Below, piece after piece: positions 37,271 through 46,380 of a DNA stretch of 64,000 nucleotides. A model generated the notes under the pieces. It was not told where the DNA came from and searched no databases. It worked only from the letters and a program-made list of their open reading frames with translations. The stretch covers positions 62,001-126,000 of the forward strand of contig JAGYIX010000003.1 in the NCBI GenBank assembly GCA_018402205.1, read 5' to 3'. Numbering within the stretch: position 1 is the first letter of the stretch; each line of letters starts with the position of its first letter. Position numbers and translations under genes: made by a program. The stretch is from Flavobacteriaceae bacterium (GTDB lineage: Bacteria > Bacteroidota > Bacteroidia > Flavobacteriales > Flavobacteriaceae).

Positions 37271-38314
37271 TTAAGGTGCTTCTGGAGAAAACCTCATTTC
37301 AAATAGAAGGTTCCAATTTTTGCCAGTAACGAAAAAAGTCTTTCTAGAGCGATGATAGGCAATTCCATTCAAGACCGAGTTTAGCGCATCAAAATTACTG
37401 TCTTTATCCAGTTGTTCGGCAAGAAATCCTAGGTCAATCACGCCTTCTAAGGCACCGGAGTGCTTATTGATGACCATGATGCTATTTTTCTGATACACAT
37501 TGGCGTAGATATGGTCTGCGGCTATCTCTAGCTCATTAGCGTTTTTGTAAAATGCGCTGTTAGAGCTTACAGTTAAATATCCAGTCTCCTCTAGGGTAAT
37601 AGGATTAAGCTTAAAAATGTACTCACTGCCATCGCTTTTGTATACATGCTTGTCATCGTGAGCGAGCCCCCAACCTTCTGTAGATGCGCCGTAAGCGAAT
37701 TCCCCGATTTTTTCTAGTGTGTCAAGATCGTAGATAAATCCTTTTTTGGCCTGCCAGGTTAACTGAATGAGTCTGTTATTTACCACCGTGATGCCCTCAC
37801 CGAAAAACGAAGAATCGAGTTTAATACTCTTGTATTGTTGCTTAGTAAAGGGGTTGTATACGCTAATTATAGAACGGCCTTTTTGACCAGTACTTTCATA
37901 TAGAGTGTCTCCAACAAATTCTAAACCCTGGGTGTAGTACTTGGTGTTGTGCTTATAAGTGCCCACTAATTCAGCCTTCCATTTTTTAGGTGGGTTAGGG
38001 GCGTATATGGCCACTGCTTTCTTTTCAGTTTTAGGGCCGTCAGTCGTGTTTAAACGCAGGCTTAATTCATGTTTACCTAGGCCTAATTGACCTAAAGCAA
38101 TACGCCGATTTTGATGAATTATTGGCACTTTATTGGTCTCAATGCTTATTAATTCAACCGATGTATCACTTAATTCAAAAACCAAACTGTCTTCTTGACT
38201 TAGGGTGCTTGAATGGGCTTGAAAGCGCACAAGTTTTTCGCCGACTGCGTTTTTTGCCTCACAGGCCGAAAGCATCAGCACACTAAACGTGGAGAAATAA
38301 TAGAACCATTTCAT
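37271..38314 (-). CDS. Lipoprotein glutaminyl-peptide cyclotransferase
   Basis: Converts N-terminal glutamine of peptides to pyroglutamate. A 347-residue protein with a lipoprotein signal, lipobox LMLSAC (lipidated Cys18), a short beta-sandwich-like region (about 20-105), then a five-bladed propeller of the glutamine cyclotransferase family: HNTKYYTQGLEFVGDTLYESTGQKGRSI, GEGITVVNNRLIQLTWQ, STEGWGLAHDDKHVYKSDGSE. The Glu in YTQGLE and the later Asp-Gly pairs are the expected active-site residues. It shares a divergent promoter region with the SRP RNA gene. Confidence 0.88.
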   Translation of the reverse strand: MKWFYYFSTFSVLMLSACEAKNAVGEKLVRFQAHSSTLSQEDSLVFELSDTSVELISIETNKVPIIHQNRRIALGQLGLGKHELSLRLNTTDGPKTEKKAVAIYAPNPPKKWKAELVGTYKHNTKYYTQGLEFVGDTLYESTGQKGRSIISVYNPFTKQQYKSIKLDSSFFGEGITVVNNRLIQLTWQAKKGFIYDLDTLEKIGEFAYGASTEGWGLAHDDKHVYKSDGSEYIFKLNPITLEETGYLTVSSNSAFYKNANELEIAADHIYANVYQKNSIMVINKHSGALEGVIDLGFLAEQLDKDSNFDALNSVLNGIAYHRSRKTFFVTGKNWNLLFEMRFSPEAP

Positions 38315-38345
38315 GCCGAAAATTACAGTTTAGTTGGGCTGGCTA

Positions 38346-38353
38346 CAAATTTA
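38346..38353 (-). promoter_or_regulatory. putative -7 element of the glutaminyl cyclase gene
   Basis: TAAATTTG on the minus strand, 31 nt before the cyclase ATG. It is 8 nt away from the SRP RNA promoter element on the opposite strand, so the two divergent promoters overlap. Confidence 0.45.
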
Positions 38354-38361
38354 AAAGACCT

Positions 38362-38369
38362 TATCTTTG
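38362..38369 (+). promoter_or_regulatory. putative -7 element of the SRP RNA gene
   Basis: TATCTTTG, an exact TAnnTTTG match ending 3 nt before the first base of the terminal RNA stem. Because the RNA 5' end is constrained by its structure, this gives a useful internal check on the promoter-to-start spacing used elsewhere in the window. Confidence 0.6.
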
Positions 38370-38371
38370 AA

Positions 38372-38470
38372 GAGGCAAGTCCTACACGACCAGCTCCTAT
38401 TGAACTCCCCCAGGGCGGGAACGCAGCAAGGGTATGTAGTTGTAGCGGTGCGATGTAGGTCACTTGCCTT
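38372..38470 (+). ncRNA. ffs: Signal recognition particle RNA, small bacterial (4.5S) type
   Basis: About 99 nt that fold into one long hairpin. The terminal stem is AGGCAAGT (38373-38380) with ACTTGCCT (38462-38469). The apex carries the SRP domain IV signature: CCCCCAGG, then GCG-GGAA-CGC, a GGAA tetraloop, then AGCAAGGGTA, which forms the symmetric and asymmetric loops bound by Ffh. The T run at 38469-38475 follows the stem and should terminate transcription. It targets membrane-protein translation to the Sec machinery. Divergent from the cyclase gene and directly upstream of an SDR gene. Confidence 0.93.
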
Positions 38471-38475
38471 TTTTT
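38461..38475 (+). terminator. terminator of the SRP RNA
   Basis: The 3' strand of the terminal SRP stem is followed by seven T residues ending 2 nt before the SDR start codon, so the RNA's own closing stem probably acts as an intrinsic terminator. Confidence 0.6.
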
Positions 38476-38477
38476 GT

Positions 38478-39299
38478 ATGAAAGCGAAAAAGGTAATTGT
38501 AGTTTCAGGCGCCTCCTCGGGTATAGGAAAAGCCATAGCTGAGCACCTAGCCACCTTGGGCCACGCGGTGTATGGAACCTCTCGAAATCCATCTCTAAGC
38601 GTAAAGCCTCAAGATTACGAATTACTTTCTCTAGATGTCACCATAGATAAGAGTGCTCACGATCTTATTCGCACCGTACTAGACAAAGAAGGAAGAATTG
38701 ACGTTCTCATTAACAATGCAGGTAAAGGAATGACCGGTCCGGTAGAAGAGACCCCGGTGCGTGAAGTGCAAGCTCTTTTTGAACTCAATTATTTTGGAGC
38801 CCTGAGAATGATTCAAGCAGTATTGCCAGCAATGAGAGCTCAGCAGTCTGGACTAATTATCAATGTGAGCTCGATTGCCGGTTACATGGGGCTACCTTAC
38901 AGGGCCCATTACTCTGCGGTAAAATCAGCCTTAAGTACCTTAACCGAAGGGTTGAGACTAGAACTAAAAACGTTTGGAGTGGAAGTGGTGAATTTGGCCC
39001 CTGGAGACTTTGCCACAAATATTGCTTCTGGCAGGTATCATGCTCCCTTAAAAGAAGATTCACCGTATTTTACTATATACAAAAACCAACTAGAGCAATT
39101 TGACGCCCATGTGCACTTAGGCGCATCACCAAAAACCGTTGCGCTATTTATTGAAGCTTTGATGCAAAGGCAATCTACAAAACCTCACTATTTTGTAGCT
39201 TCGACCCTGCAAAGACTTTCGGCTCGTGTTTTGAAGAAAATACTTCCTCAAAAATGGTTTGAACGCATGCTTGCTAATCATTATAATCTACCCTTATGA
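38478..39299 (+). CDS. Short-chain dehydrogenase/reductase
   Basis: A 273-residue NAD(P)-dependent oxidoreductase. It has [19 protein letters not shown] (6-24), [33 protein letters not shown] with the catalytic Ser, Tyr and Lys, and the classical SDR C terminus. The start is the ATG at 38478, right after the SRP RNA terminator; a longer reading frame from 38367 only translates the SRP RNA. Substrate unknown. It overlaps the aldolase gene by 4 nt. Confidence 0.92.
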   Translation: MKAKKVIVVSGASSGIGKAIAEHLATLGHAVYGTSRNPSLSVKPQDYELLSLDVTIDKSAHDLIRTVLDKEGRIDVLINNAGKGMTGPVEETPVREVQALFELNYFGALRMIQAVLPAMRAQQSGLIINVSSIAGYMGLPYRAHYSAVKSALSTLTEGLRLELKTFGVEVVNLAPGDFATNIASGRYHAPLKEDSPYFTIYKNQLEQFDAHVHLGASPKTVALFIEALMQRQSTKPHYFVASTLQRLSARVLKKILPQKWFERMLANHYNLPL

Positions 39300-39952
39300 A
39301 ATTTTTTATAGACACTGCAAACCTCGAACAGATAAAAGAAGCCCAAGACTTGGGCATTATTGATGGGGTCACTACTAATCCATCGCTAATGGCAAAAGAA
39401 GGTATTGCCGGAGAGCAGCGCATTTTAGACCATTACAAGGCTATTTGTGACATTGTTGACGGAGACGTGTCTGCTGAAGTCATTGCAACGGATTTTAAAA
39501 CCATGATCAAAGAAGGAGAGATTCTTGCTGAACTTCATCCGCAGATAGTAGTTAAGGTGCCGATCATCAAAGAAGGTTTAAAGGCGATTTCTTATTTTTC
39601 AAACAAGGGTATTCGAACTAATTGCACGCTTATTTTCTCTTCAGGTCAAGCCTTGCTTGCCGCTAAGGCTGGAGCTAGTTATGTCTCTCCATTTATAGGA
39701 CGTCTAGACGATATTTCATCAGATGGGTTAGGTCTTATTGAGGATATCAGAACTATTTTTGATAACTACGATTTCGGTACCGAAATATTGGCAGCATCTG
39801 TTAGAAATGCTATTCATATCATAGAGTGTGCTAAAATTGGTGCCGATGTAATGACTGGCCCACTATCTGCGATGGTATCTCTGCTAAATCATCCGCTTAC
39901 AGATAAAGGTTTAGCTACCTTTTTAGCAGATCACAAGAAATTAAACGGATAA
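39296..39952 (+). CDS. Transaldolase / fructose-6-phosphate aldolase (TalC/Fsa family)
   Basis: A 218-residue small transaldolase. [28 protein letters not shown] is the family start and Lys87 in IVVKVPI is the Schiff-base lysine; [31 protein letters not shown] follows. The family contains both true transaldolases and fructose-6-phosphate aldolases, and I cannot separate them by eye. The start overlaps the SDR stop by 4 nt and the ABC-F gene starts 7 nt after its end. Confidence 0.93.
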   Translation: MKFFIDTANLEQIKEAQDLGIIDGVTTNPSLMAKEGIAGEQRILDHYKAICDIVDGDVSAEVIATDFKTMIKEGEILAELHPQIVVKVPIIKEGLKAISYFSNKGIRTNCTLIFSSGQALLAAKAGASYVSPFIGRLDDISSDGLGLIEDIRTIFDNYDFGTEILAASVRNAIHIIECAKIGADVMTGPLSAMVSLLNHPLTDKGLATFLADHKKLNG

Positions 39953-39959
39953 TACCTGC

Positions 39960-41582
39960 ATGCTTTCAGTTTCTAATCTTTCGATTCAATTCGGAAAAAG
40001 AGTCTTATTTGACGAAGTAAATGTAACCTTCACCCAAGGCAATTGCTACGGTATAATCGGGGCCAATGGTGCGGGAAAATCTACCTTCATGAAGGTGCTT
40101 TCTAGAAAAATGGATCCCACCTCGGGGCGAGTTATATTAGAATCGGGCAAGCGCATGTCTGTGCTAGAGCAGAATCACAATGCCTGTGATGTATTTCCTG
40201 TTTTGGAAACTGTTTTAAGAGGTAACACACCCTTATTCGAGGTGAAGCAAGAGATCGATGCACTTTATGCCGATTACGATGATGCCAAAGCCGATCGTAT
40301 AGGCGAATTACAGGTGCAATTTGAAGAGATGAATGGGTGGAATGCCGAAAGTGATGCAGCAGCCCTGCTTTCGAATTTGGGTATTAAAGAAGATTATCAT
40401 CACCAAATGATGTCTGATGTTGACCCTAAAATCAAAGTGCGTATTCTGTTGGCACAAGCCCTTTTTGGAAATCCAGATGTACTCATTATGGATGAGCCTA
40501 CCAACGACTTAGATTATGAGACCATAAGTTGGTTAGAAGATTTTTTGGCTAATTACGAAAACACGGTGCTGGTGGTTTCGCATGACCGTCATTTCTTAGA
40601 TGCCGTATGCACGCATGTGGCAGATATTGATTTTGGAAAAATCAATTTATTCAGCGGAAACTATACCTTTTGGTACGAAAGTAGTCAGCTGGCTTCTAGG
40701 CAGCGTGCACAGCAGAATAAGAAAGCAGATGAGAAGGCAAAAGAACTTCAAGAATTTATACTGCGATTCAGTGCTAACGTAGCCAAGAGTAAGCAAGCTA
40801 CCTCCCGAAAGAAAATGCTTGAAAAGCTCAAGGTTGAAGATATTAAACCTTCTTCGAGGCGTTATCCGGCCATCATTTTCGATAAGGAGCGTGAAGCTGG
40901 TGATCAAATTCTTAATGTCAGCAATCTTCAAGCTCATTCTGAAGAAGGAGAGGTGCTTTTTAAAGGGGTCGACCTGAATCTAGTAAAGTCAGACAAGGTA
41001 GCTATTATATCAAAAGACTCGCGAGCAACTACGTCCTTTTACCAAATTATCTCTGGGAATCAGCAACCTGTAAACGGTGAATATCAGTGGGGGGTAACGA
41101 CCACACAGTCTTATTTACCTGCCGATAACGAGGTTTTTTTTAAGGATCCCGTTAGCCTAGTAGATTGGCTTAGAAACTACGCTAAAACAGATGAAGAGAA
41201 AGAAGAGGTTCATATACGAGGGTTTCTCGGTAAGATGCTTTTTAGCGGAGAAGAGGCCTTAAAGAAGTGTAACGTTTTGTCTGGAGGAGAAAAAGTGCGT
41301 TGCATGCTCAGTAAAATGATGCTTCAAAGGGCTAATGTACTTCTCTTAGACGAACCTACTAGTCATCTTGATTTAGAGAGTATTACCGCATTTAATAATT
41401 CTTTAAAGAATTTTAAAGGAACTGTGCTGCTCACAACCCACGACCATGAGTTTGTAAATACGGTTGCTAATAGAATGATAGAACTCACTCCAAGCGGAGT
41501 AATAGACCGTTACATGACTTTTGATGAATACATGCAGAACACTGACATCAAAGCCCTTCGGTTAAAAATGTACGGCGGATAA
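39960..41582 (+). CDS. ABC-F family translation-associated ATPase, YbiT-like, one degenerate site
   Basis: A 540-residue soluble protein with two ABC domains and no membrane segment, as in ribosome-binding ABC-F factors. NBD1 has an intact P-loop (GANGAGKST, 34-42) and Walker B LIMDEPTNDLD, but its signature is MSDVDPKIKVR instead of LSGGxxxR. NBD2 has an intact signature LSGGEKVR (440-447) and Walker B LLLDEPTSHLD, but its P-loop is ISKDSRATT (350-358). The linker between domains (about 245-310) is basic and helical. Last gene of the SRP-SDR-aldolase run. Confidence 0.93.
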   Translation: MLSVSNLSIQFGKRVLFDEVNVTFTQGNCYGIIGANGAGKSTFMKVLSRKMDPTSGRVILESGKRMSVLEQNHNACDVFPVLETVLRGNTPLFEVKQEIDALYADYDDAKADRIGELQVQFEEMNGWNAESDAAALLSNLGIKEDYHHQMMSDVDPKIKVRILLAQALFGNPDVLIMDEPTNDLDYETISWLEDFLANYENTVLVVSHDRHFLDAVCTHVADIDFGKINLFSGNYTFWYESSQLASRQRAQQNKKADEKAKELQEFILRFSANVAKSKQATSRKKMLEKLKVEDIKPSSRRYPAIIFDKEREAGDQILNVSNLQAHSEEGEVLFKGVDLNLVKSDKVAIISKDSRATTSFYQIISGNQQPVNGEYQWGVTTTQSYLPADNEVFFKDPVSLVDWLRNYAKTDEEKEEVHIRGFLGKMLFSGEEALKKCNVLSGGEKVRCMLSKMMLQRANVLLLDEPTSHLDLESITAFNNSLKNFKGTVLLTTHDHEFVNTVANRMIELTPSGVIDRYMTFDEYMQNTDIKALRLKMYGG

Positions 41583-41627
41583 TTCGCAGCTAGGTACGTC
41601 AGAATGTGATACCTAAACTATATAAAG

Positions 41628-42344
41628 CTAGGCGTTAAAGTATTTCGAATTCCAGATAAAAGGGTTAAAGTTTTTACCCATGGCAAAACCATAAAAAATA
41701 GCTAAACCTACTATTCCTTTAAAAAAGAAGAAAAACAAAATCCAGAACTCTGCACTAGAGTTTTCTTTGGAAAACATTCCGTTGGGGATCATAAGGGTAA
41801 GCACAAAACTGAGGGCCGCTAATACCGCTAATAGGTGGGCAGGGCCTCTAAAAGGCCATACAAGCCATTTTCTCAAAGAGTGTAAGTCTGACCCCCATTG
41901 GTGTATGAGGTAATAATAACCATTTCCCATTGGCGCAAATAACATAGGATCGTCTTTGTCCTCTAACTTGAAGAGTTTAGATGGTGCCATGATATGCATT
42001 CCATTTAGTTCAATACCGTGTTCATTTTCAAGCGCTATTATTTTCTCTTTAGCTTCAGAAGGCAATTGAGGCTTAAAATATTTCAATGGTAAGAAGCGCA
42101 AACGGTAAGTTGTGGCCACTTCTTTTATAGCAGTGATGTGGAATATTTGATCTGTTTCTAGTCGGTCAAAAACAAAAGCATTATCAACGGCTTTTTGCTC
42201 AGAAAGTCTCTCTTCGAGCGTTTCGTCTGCCAGGGTCAACGAACTTCCTATCATTGATTCCCATTGACTCTTTTGAAGTTGAGATGTGTTTTTTGACTGT
42301 GTATTACGCAGTCGTTCCTTAAGATTTAAGCCTTGGAGTTTCAT
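41628..42344 (-). CDS. Unrecognised protein with C-terminal membrane segments
   Basis: A 238-residue protein I cannot assign. The N-terminal 150 residues are soluble and charged, with YRLRFLPLKYFKPQLPSEAKEKIIALENE, followed by a short MHIMAPSKLFKL...PMLFAPMGNGYYYLIHQWG stretch that reads like a small beta domain. Two hydrophobic segments follow, about residues 168-187 and 199-225 (the second contains FFFFFKGIVGLAIFYGFAMG). It lies 58 nt downstream of pheT on the same strand. Probably an inner membrane protein. Confidence 0.7.
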   Translation of the reverse strand: MKLQGLNLKERLRNTQSKNTSQLQKSQWESMIGSSLTLADETLEERLSEQKAVDNAFVFDRLETDQIFHITAIKEVATTYRLRFLPLKYFKPQLPSEAKEKIIALENEHGIELNGMHIMAPSKLFKLEDKDDPMLFAPMGNGYYYLIHQWGSDLHSLRKWLVWPFRGPAHLLAVLAALSFVLTLMIPNGMFSKENSSAEFWILFFFFFKGIVGLAIFYGFAMGKNFNPFIWNSKYFNA

Positions 42345-42402
42345 GTTGTTTCTTTTTAATAGCGATACTAAATTAACTATTGAATCAATAGCTTTGAAAA
42401 AA

Positions 42403-44808
42403 TTAGGCCCTTAATTCTGCGTTTATTACAGAATGCAAATGTCCATAGATTCTCGAAATTGCTTTATCGATTTCTTTGTCGGTTAATGTTTTATGAGGAT
42501 CACTAAACTGCAATTGAATCGCATAAGACTTTTTGCCCTCTGGAACGCCTTTGCCGCTGTATACATCAAATAGATGCACTGCCTTTAATAACTTTTTCTC
42601 TGCCTCAAAGCACCCTTCATAGATTTCGTTAAACGCAGTGCTCTCTTCAATAATTAGGGCTAAATCTCTATAGACCTTAGGGTGCTTTGAAATATCTTTT
42701 AATTCAAAATCAGTCTGATGCGCATGGTCTATAAGGTAGCTCCAGTTTATAGTTGCCCCAATTACCTCTTGGGAAACACCACAAACTTTGGCGAGCTTAG
42801 GAGCTACAATTCCAATTTGCGCTAGCAGAATATTTCCGTTAAATATTCCGATACTTTGGGTGTAGAGCACAGATTCAGTAAACGGTTTTTCGGTAAGACC
42901 ACTTATTTCAAGTCTTTGAAGTAGGGCATAGCAAATACTTTTCAAATCGTATAGTGCAATCTTTTGGTCATCTACCATCCAGTGCTGAGGGTGCCTTCGT
43001 CCAGTGGCCATCAATAGTAATTCGTGCGACTCACTCATTGTTGAATCTTGTCGGGTGTACACCTTTCCGAACTCGAAAATCTTTAGGTCTTTCTGTTGCC
43101 TATTGCTGTTAAATGCAACCGTTTTTAAACCACTGCTCAATAGTTCAGTGCGCATTGCTCTCAAATCGGTGCTCAAAGCGTTTTGTAGGCTTATGTGATT
43201 AGGATTATCGGCGATGTGCGTTAAACTATTAGTTAAGGTCTCCGTATATCCGAGTGCTACTAGGTGATCAGCTATTTCATTTTGCAGAGATATATTTCTA
43301 CTTTGGTTTGCAGAGGGTAGGGCATAAAACAACTTCTCAGGAATAGGAATGGTATTATAACCATAGACCCGTAATACCTCTTCAATCACATCAATCTCTC
43401 GTGTTACATCATTTCTATATGAAGGCACCACTATTCCAAGCCCGGCTTCTGTTTCATTAAGTACCTTAAACTCTAGGTGGGTTAAGATACTTTTAACGTG
43501 CTCTTTGGCAAGAAAAGCTCCAGCCGTCTTGTTTAATTTATCGTAATTCAAAAATAGACTAACAGGCACCACCTCTTTTGGATAAAATTCCATTAGATCA
43601 CTGCTAATAGTTCCTTGTGCTAGTTCTTTAAGTAAGACAGCCGCCCTTTTTAAGGCAACCTTGCAGAAGGTAATATCTACACCTCTTTCAAAACGAAACG
43701 AAGCATCAGTATGTAACCCGTGTCGTTTTGCAGTTTTTCGAATACTTATTGGGTCAAAATAGGCACTTTCAAGCAAGACACTAGTGGTTGTGTCGCTTAC
43801 TCCGGAAGTAAGTCCGCCATAAACTCCAGCAAGGCACATGGGCTTTTCGGCATCGCATATTACAAGGTCATCGGTGTCTAAGCTGCGCTCGGCGCCGTCA
43901 AGAGTTATCAATTTCTCTCCTTTCTCTGCATTTCTAACAACGACCTTTTTTTCAGCAATCTTTGCGTAATCAAAGGCGTGAAGGGGTTGACCTAAACCAT
44001 GCAATACAAAGTTGGTTGCGTCTACTACGTTATTTATGGGAACGAGCCCTATAGCCTTTAGCCTGTTTTGAAGCCAAGAAGGAGAGGGTTTGATTTGCAA
44101 ATTACTAACCACAATACCAAGGTATCTTGGAGCTTTCTCAGAAACTTGCACGTCAATTTCGATTGGGGTACTGTAGTTTTCAACAGAAAATTGGCCTATA
44201 CTCACCGAATTCAAGGGTTGAAGCTGTTTGTTTTGACCTAGTTTAGCTCTGAGATCTCTAGCAACCCCATAATGCCCCATAGCATCAGCCCGATTGGGGG
44301 TTAGGCCAATCTCGTAAACCGTGTCTTTGTATACCGGAAATACTTCAGCCAAAGGAGTGCCTGGCGATAGGGTATTTTCGAGAACTAAGATGCCTTCGTG
44401 GCTCGAACCGATACCTAGCTCGTCTTCAGCACAAATCATTCCTTCACTTTCTTCACCGCGTATTTTGGTCTTTTTTAAAGTAATTGAGGTACCATTTGAA
44501 CTGTAAATGGTAGAACCATTTTGAGCTACGGCTACTTTTTGTCCAACTGCAACATTTGGTGCGCCACAAACAATTTGAACAATACCACTACCCAAATTGA
44601 CTTTGGTTACTTTGAGTCGATCAGCATTTGGATGGCTTTTACATTCTACGACTTCTCCAACAATTACCCCTTCAAGGGATCCTTTTATGGCCTCGAAAGG
44701 CAGTATTCCTTCAACTTCTAGTCCAAGATCGGTTAAGATTTCAGCTGTTTTATGGGGGTCAAGTTGGCCGTCAAAGTAGTCTTTTAACCAATGATCAGAG
44801 ATGAGCAT
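42403..44808 (-). CDS. pheT: Phenylalanyl-tRNA synthetase beta subunit
   Basis: Pairs with PheS to charge tRNA-Phe; pheS is not in the window. The 801-residue protein shows the order expected of the long bacterial beta chain: N-terminal MLISDHWLKDYFDG, an EMAP-like tRNA-binding domain (about 40-155) with HPNADRLKVTKVNLG, B3/B4 editing domain, B5 with RVYGYNTIPIPE, the catalytic-like domain, and a C-terminal FDX-ACB anticodon domain (SKHPKVYRDLALIIEE ... HKTLTDKEID). Confidence 0.97.
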   Translation of the reverse strand: MLISDHWLKDYFDGQLDPHKTAEILTDLGLEVEGILPFEAIKGSLEGVIVGEVVECKSHPNADRLKVTKVNLGSGIVQIVCGAPNVAVGQKVAVAQNGSTIYSSNGTSITLKKTKIRGEESEGMICAEDELGIGSSHEGILVLENTLSPGTPLAEVFPVYKDTVYEIGLTPNRADAMGHYGVARDLRAKLGQNKQLQPLNSVSIGQFSVENYSTPIEIDVQVSEKAPRYLGIVVSNLQIKPSPSWLQNRLKAIGLVPINNVVDATNFVLHGLGQPLHAFDYAKIAEKKVVVRNAEKGEKLITLDGAERSLDTDDLVICDAEKPMCLAGVYGGLTSGVSDTTTSVLLESAYFDPISIRKTAKRHGLHTDASFRFERGVDITFCKVALKRAAVLLKELAQGTISSDLMEFYPKEVVPVSLFLNYDKLNKTAGAFLAKEHVKSILTHLEFKVLNETEAGLGIVVPSYRNDVTREIDVIEEVLRVYGYNTIPIPEKLFYALPSANQSRNISLQNEIADHLVALGYTETLTNSLTHIADNPNHISLQNALSTDLRAMRTELLSSGLKTVAFNSNRQQKDLKIFEFGKVYTRQDSTMSESHELLLMATGRRHPQHWMVDDQKIALYDLKSICYALLQRLEISGLTEKPFTESVLYTQSIGIFNGNILLAQIGIVAPKLAKVCGVSQEVIGATINWSYLIDHAHQTDFELKDISKHPKVYRDLALIIEESTAFNEIYEGCFEAEKKLLKAVHLFDVYSGKGVPEGKKSYAIQLQFSDPHKTLTDKEIDKAISRIYGHLHSVINAELRA

Positions 44809-44855
44809 AGCTATAGTCGTTAATTAGAGCATAAATATAAGACGAATGAATCTCT

Positions 44856-45530
44856 TTATTTCACTGCTATAGATAGTGGAACTTCTTGAAGCTCTATGAA
44901 CACTTTTTCTTTCGTAACCGGATGCTCAAATTGCAATGATTGAGCAACAAGGTCGATTTGACCGTTAGCGTTACTGCGCTTGGCTCCGTATTTGAGGTCT
45001 CCTTTAATAGGGTGTCCTATGGCAGAAAGCTGTGCACGTATTTGGTGATGCCTTCCAGTATGTAATTCTACCGACAAATAAGTGTACCTATCTAGATGGG
45101 TCATAACCGTATAGGTTAGTGAAGCTTTTTTGGATTGTTCCACTTCTTTTAGATAGGCAAAAGACTTGTTGAGTGCAGGCTTTCGTAAAAGATAATGCGT
45201 AAGGATTTCGTTTGGCGGGCTTAAATGTCCTTCTACAAGCGCATGATATATTTTTCGCACTTGTCTTTCCGAAAAAATCGCGTTCATTCGTGTAAGGGCC
45301 TTTGAGGTCTTGGCAAAAAGCACAATTCCTGCGGTAGGCCTGTCAATTCGGTGAATAACCCCTAGAAATGCATCCCCCGGTTTATTATAAGTGGCAACCA
45401 AATAGTCTTTTACCAAGTCAATCAAGGTTAAATCACCTGTTTTGTCTCCCTGCACGAGCAATCCAGCTGCCTTATTAACCGCTATAAGATGATTGTCTTC
45501 GTAAAGTACCTGAATTTTAGTACTGTTCAT
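44856..45530 (-). CDS. RluA-family 23S rRNA/tRNA pseudouridine synthase
   Basis: Converts uridine to pseudouridine in structured RNA. The 224-residue protein begins MNSTKIQVLYEDNHLIAVNKAAGLLVQG and has the catalytic Asp63 in HRIDRPTAGIVLFAKT plus LHTGRHHQIRAQLSAIGHPIKGD. There is no S4 domain. The exact target position (for example RluC- or RluD-like) is not assignable. ATG 45530 overlaps the panB stop by 14 nt; an alternative start six codons upstream is less likely. Confidence 0.93.
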   Translation of the reverse strand: MNSTKIQVLYEDNHLIAVNKAAGLLVQGDKTGDLTLIDLVKDYLVATYNKPGDAFLGVIHRIDRPTAGIVLFAKTSKALTRMNAIFSERQVRKIYHALVEGHLSPPNEILTHYLLRKPALNKSFAYLKEVEQSKKASLTYTVMTHLDRYTYLSVELHTGRHHQIRAQLSAIGHPIKGDLKYGAKRSNANGQIDLVAQSLQFEHPVTKEKVFIELQEVPLSIAVK

Positions 45531-46335
45531 CTTTGCTTGGAAATGCAATGGCCTTTACATCAGCTACGTATTGGGTTATTGCCCCACCAATTTGCTCGTC
45601 AAGATTCAAATAACGCCTTAAAAATCGCGGACTAAATTCAGTGGTCATTCCCAGCATATCGTGAAGAACAAGTACTTGACCGTCTACGCCAGATCCTGCT
45701 CCAATACCAATTACTGGAATATGAAGTGCATCGGCGACAGTTTTTGCAAGAGAAGCAGGTACCTTTTCTAGAACTAAGGCAAAACAGCCTTGTTCTTGAA
45801 GAAAAAGGGCGTCAGACTTTAACTTTTCAGCTTCTTGCTGCTCTTTTGCCCTGACGGTGTAGGTGCCGAATTGATAAATAGATTGAGGAGTAAGTCCGAG
45901 GTGACCCATAACCGGAATTCCCGCACCCAGTATACGTTTAAGTGACTCTGCATTTTCTGTGCCTCCTTCTAGTTTAATGGTATGCGCACCGCTTTCTTTC
46001 ATAATGCGAATTGCAGAGCGCAGGGCTTCTTTTGAGTCGCTTTGGTAGCTTCCAAAGGGTAAATCAACCACTACCAAGGCGCGTTGGGTGCCCCTCACTA
46101 CTGCGCTTGCATGATAGATCATTTGATCTAGCGTTATGGGTAAGGTAGTTTCGTGCCCAGCAATGACATTGCTTGCCGAGTCACCCACAAGAATAATATC
46201 CACATTAGCTGCGTCAACCATTTTAGCCATAGTAAAGTCGTAGGCAGTGAGCATAGCGATCTTTTCACCTGCAGCCTTCATCTCACTGAGAGTCTTTACT
46301 GTTATGCGTTTGTATTCTTTTTTAGAAGCTGACAT
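45517..46335 (-). CDS. panB: Ketopantoate hydroxymethyltransferase
   Basis: Makes ketopantoate from ketoisovalerate and methylene-tetrahydrofolate, the first committed step to pantothenate and CoA. The 272-residue TIM barrel has the metal-binding Asp in LVGDSASNVIAGHETTLPITLDQMIYH, the KLEGG motif in HTIKLEGGTENAE, and IGIGAGSGVDGQVLVLHDMLG. coaBC and coaE are also in the window, though in other operons. A TACCTTTG element at 46353-46360 lies just upstream. Confidence 0.97.
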   Translation of the reverse strand: MSASKKEYKRITVKTLSEMKAAGEKIAMLTAYDFTMAKMVDAANVDIILVGDSASNVIAGHETTLPITLDQMIYHASAVVRGTQRALVVVDLPFGSYQSDSKEALRSAIRIMKESGAHTIKLEGGTENAESLKRILGAGIPVMGHLGLTPQSIYQFGTYTVRAKEQQEAEKLKSDALFLQEQGCFALVLEKVPASLAKTVADALHIPVIGIGAGSGVDGQVLVLHDMLGMTTEFSPRFLRRYLNLDEQIGGAITQYVADVKAIAFPSKDEQY

Positions 46336-46352
46336 AGTAGGTATTTGAGGGT

Positions 46353-46360
46353 CAAAGGTA
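46353..46360 (-). promoter_or_regulatory. putative -7 element of panB
   Basis: TACCTTTG on the minus strand, a TAnnTTTG match in the 45-nt gap between sdaA and panB, with a predicted leader of about 11 nt. Confidence 0.45.
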
Positions 46361-46380
46361 AAATGAAAATAATAGATGGC

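Noticed and set aside
38367-38477. N-terminal extension of the SDR protein
   Set aside because: It translates the SRP RNA, whose structure and T run are clear; the family begins at [15 protein letters not shown] from 38478.
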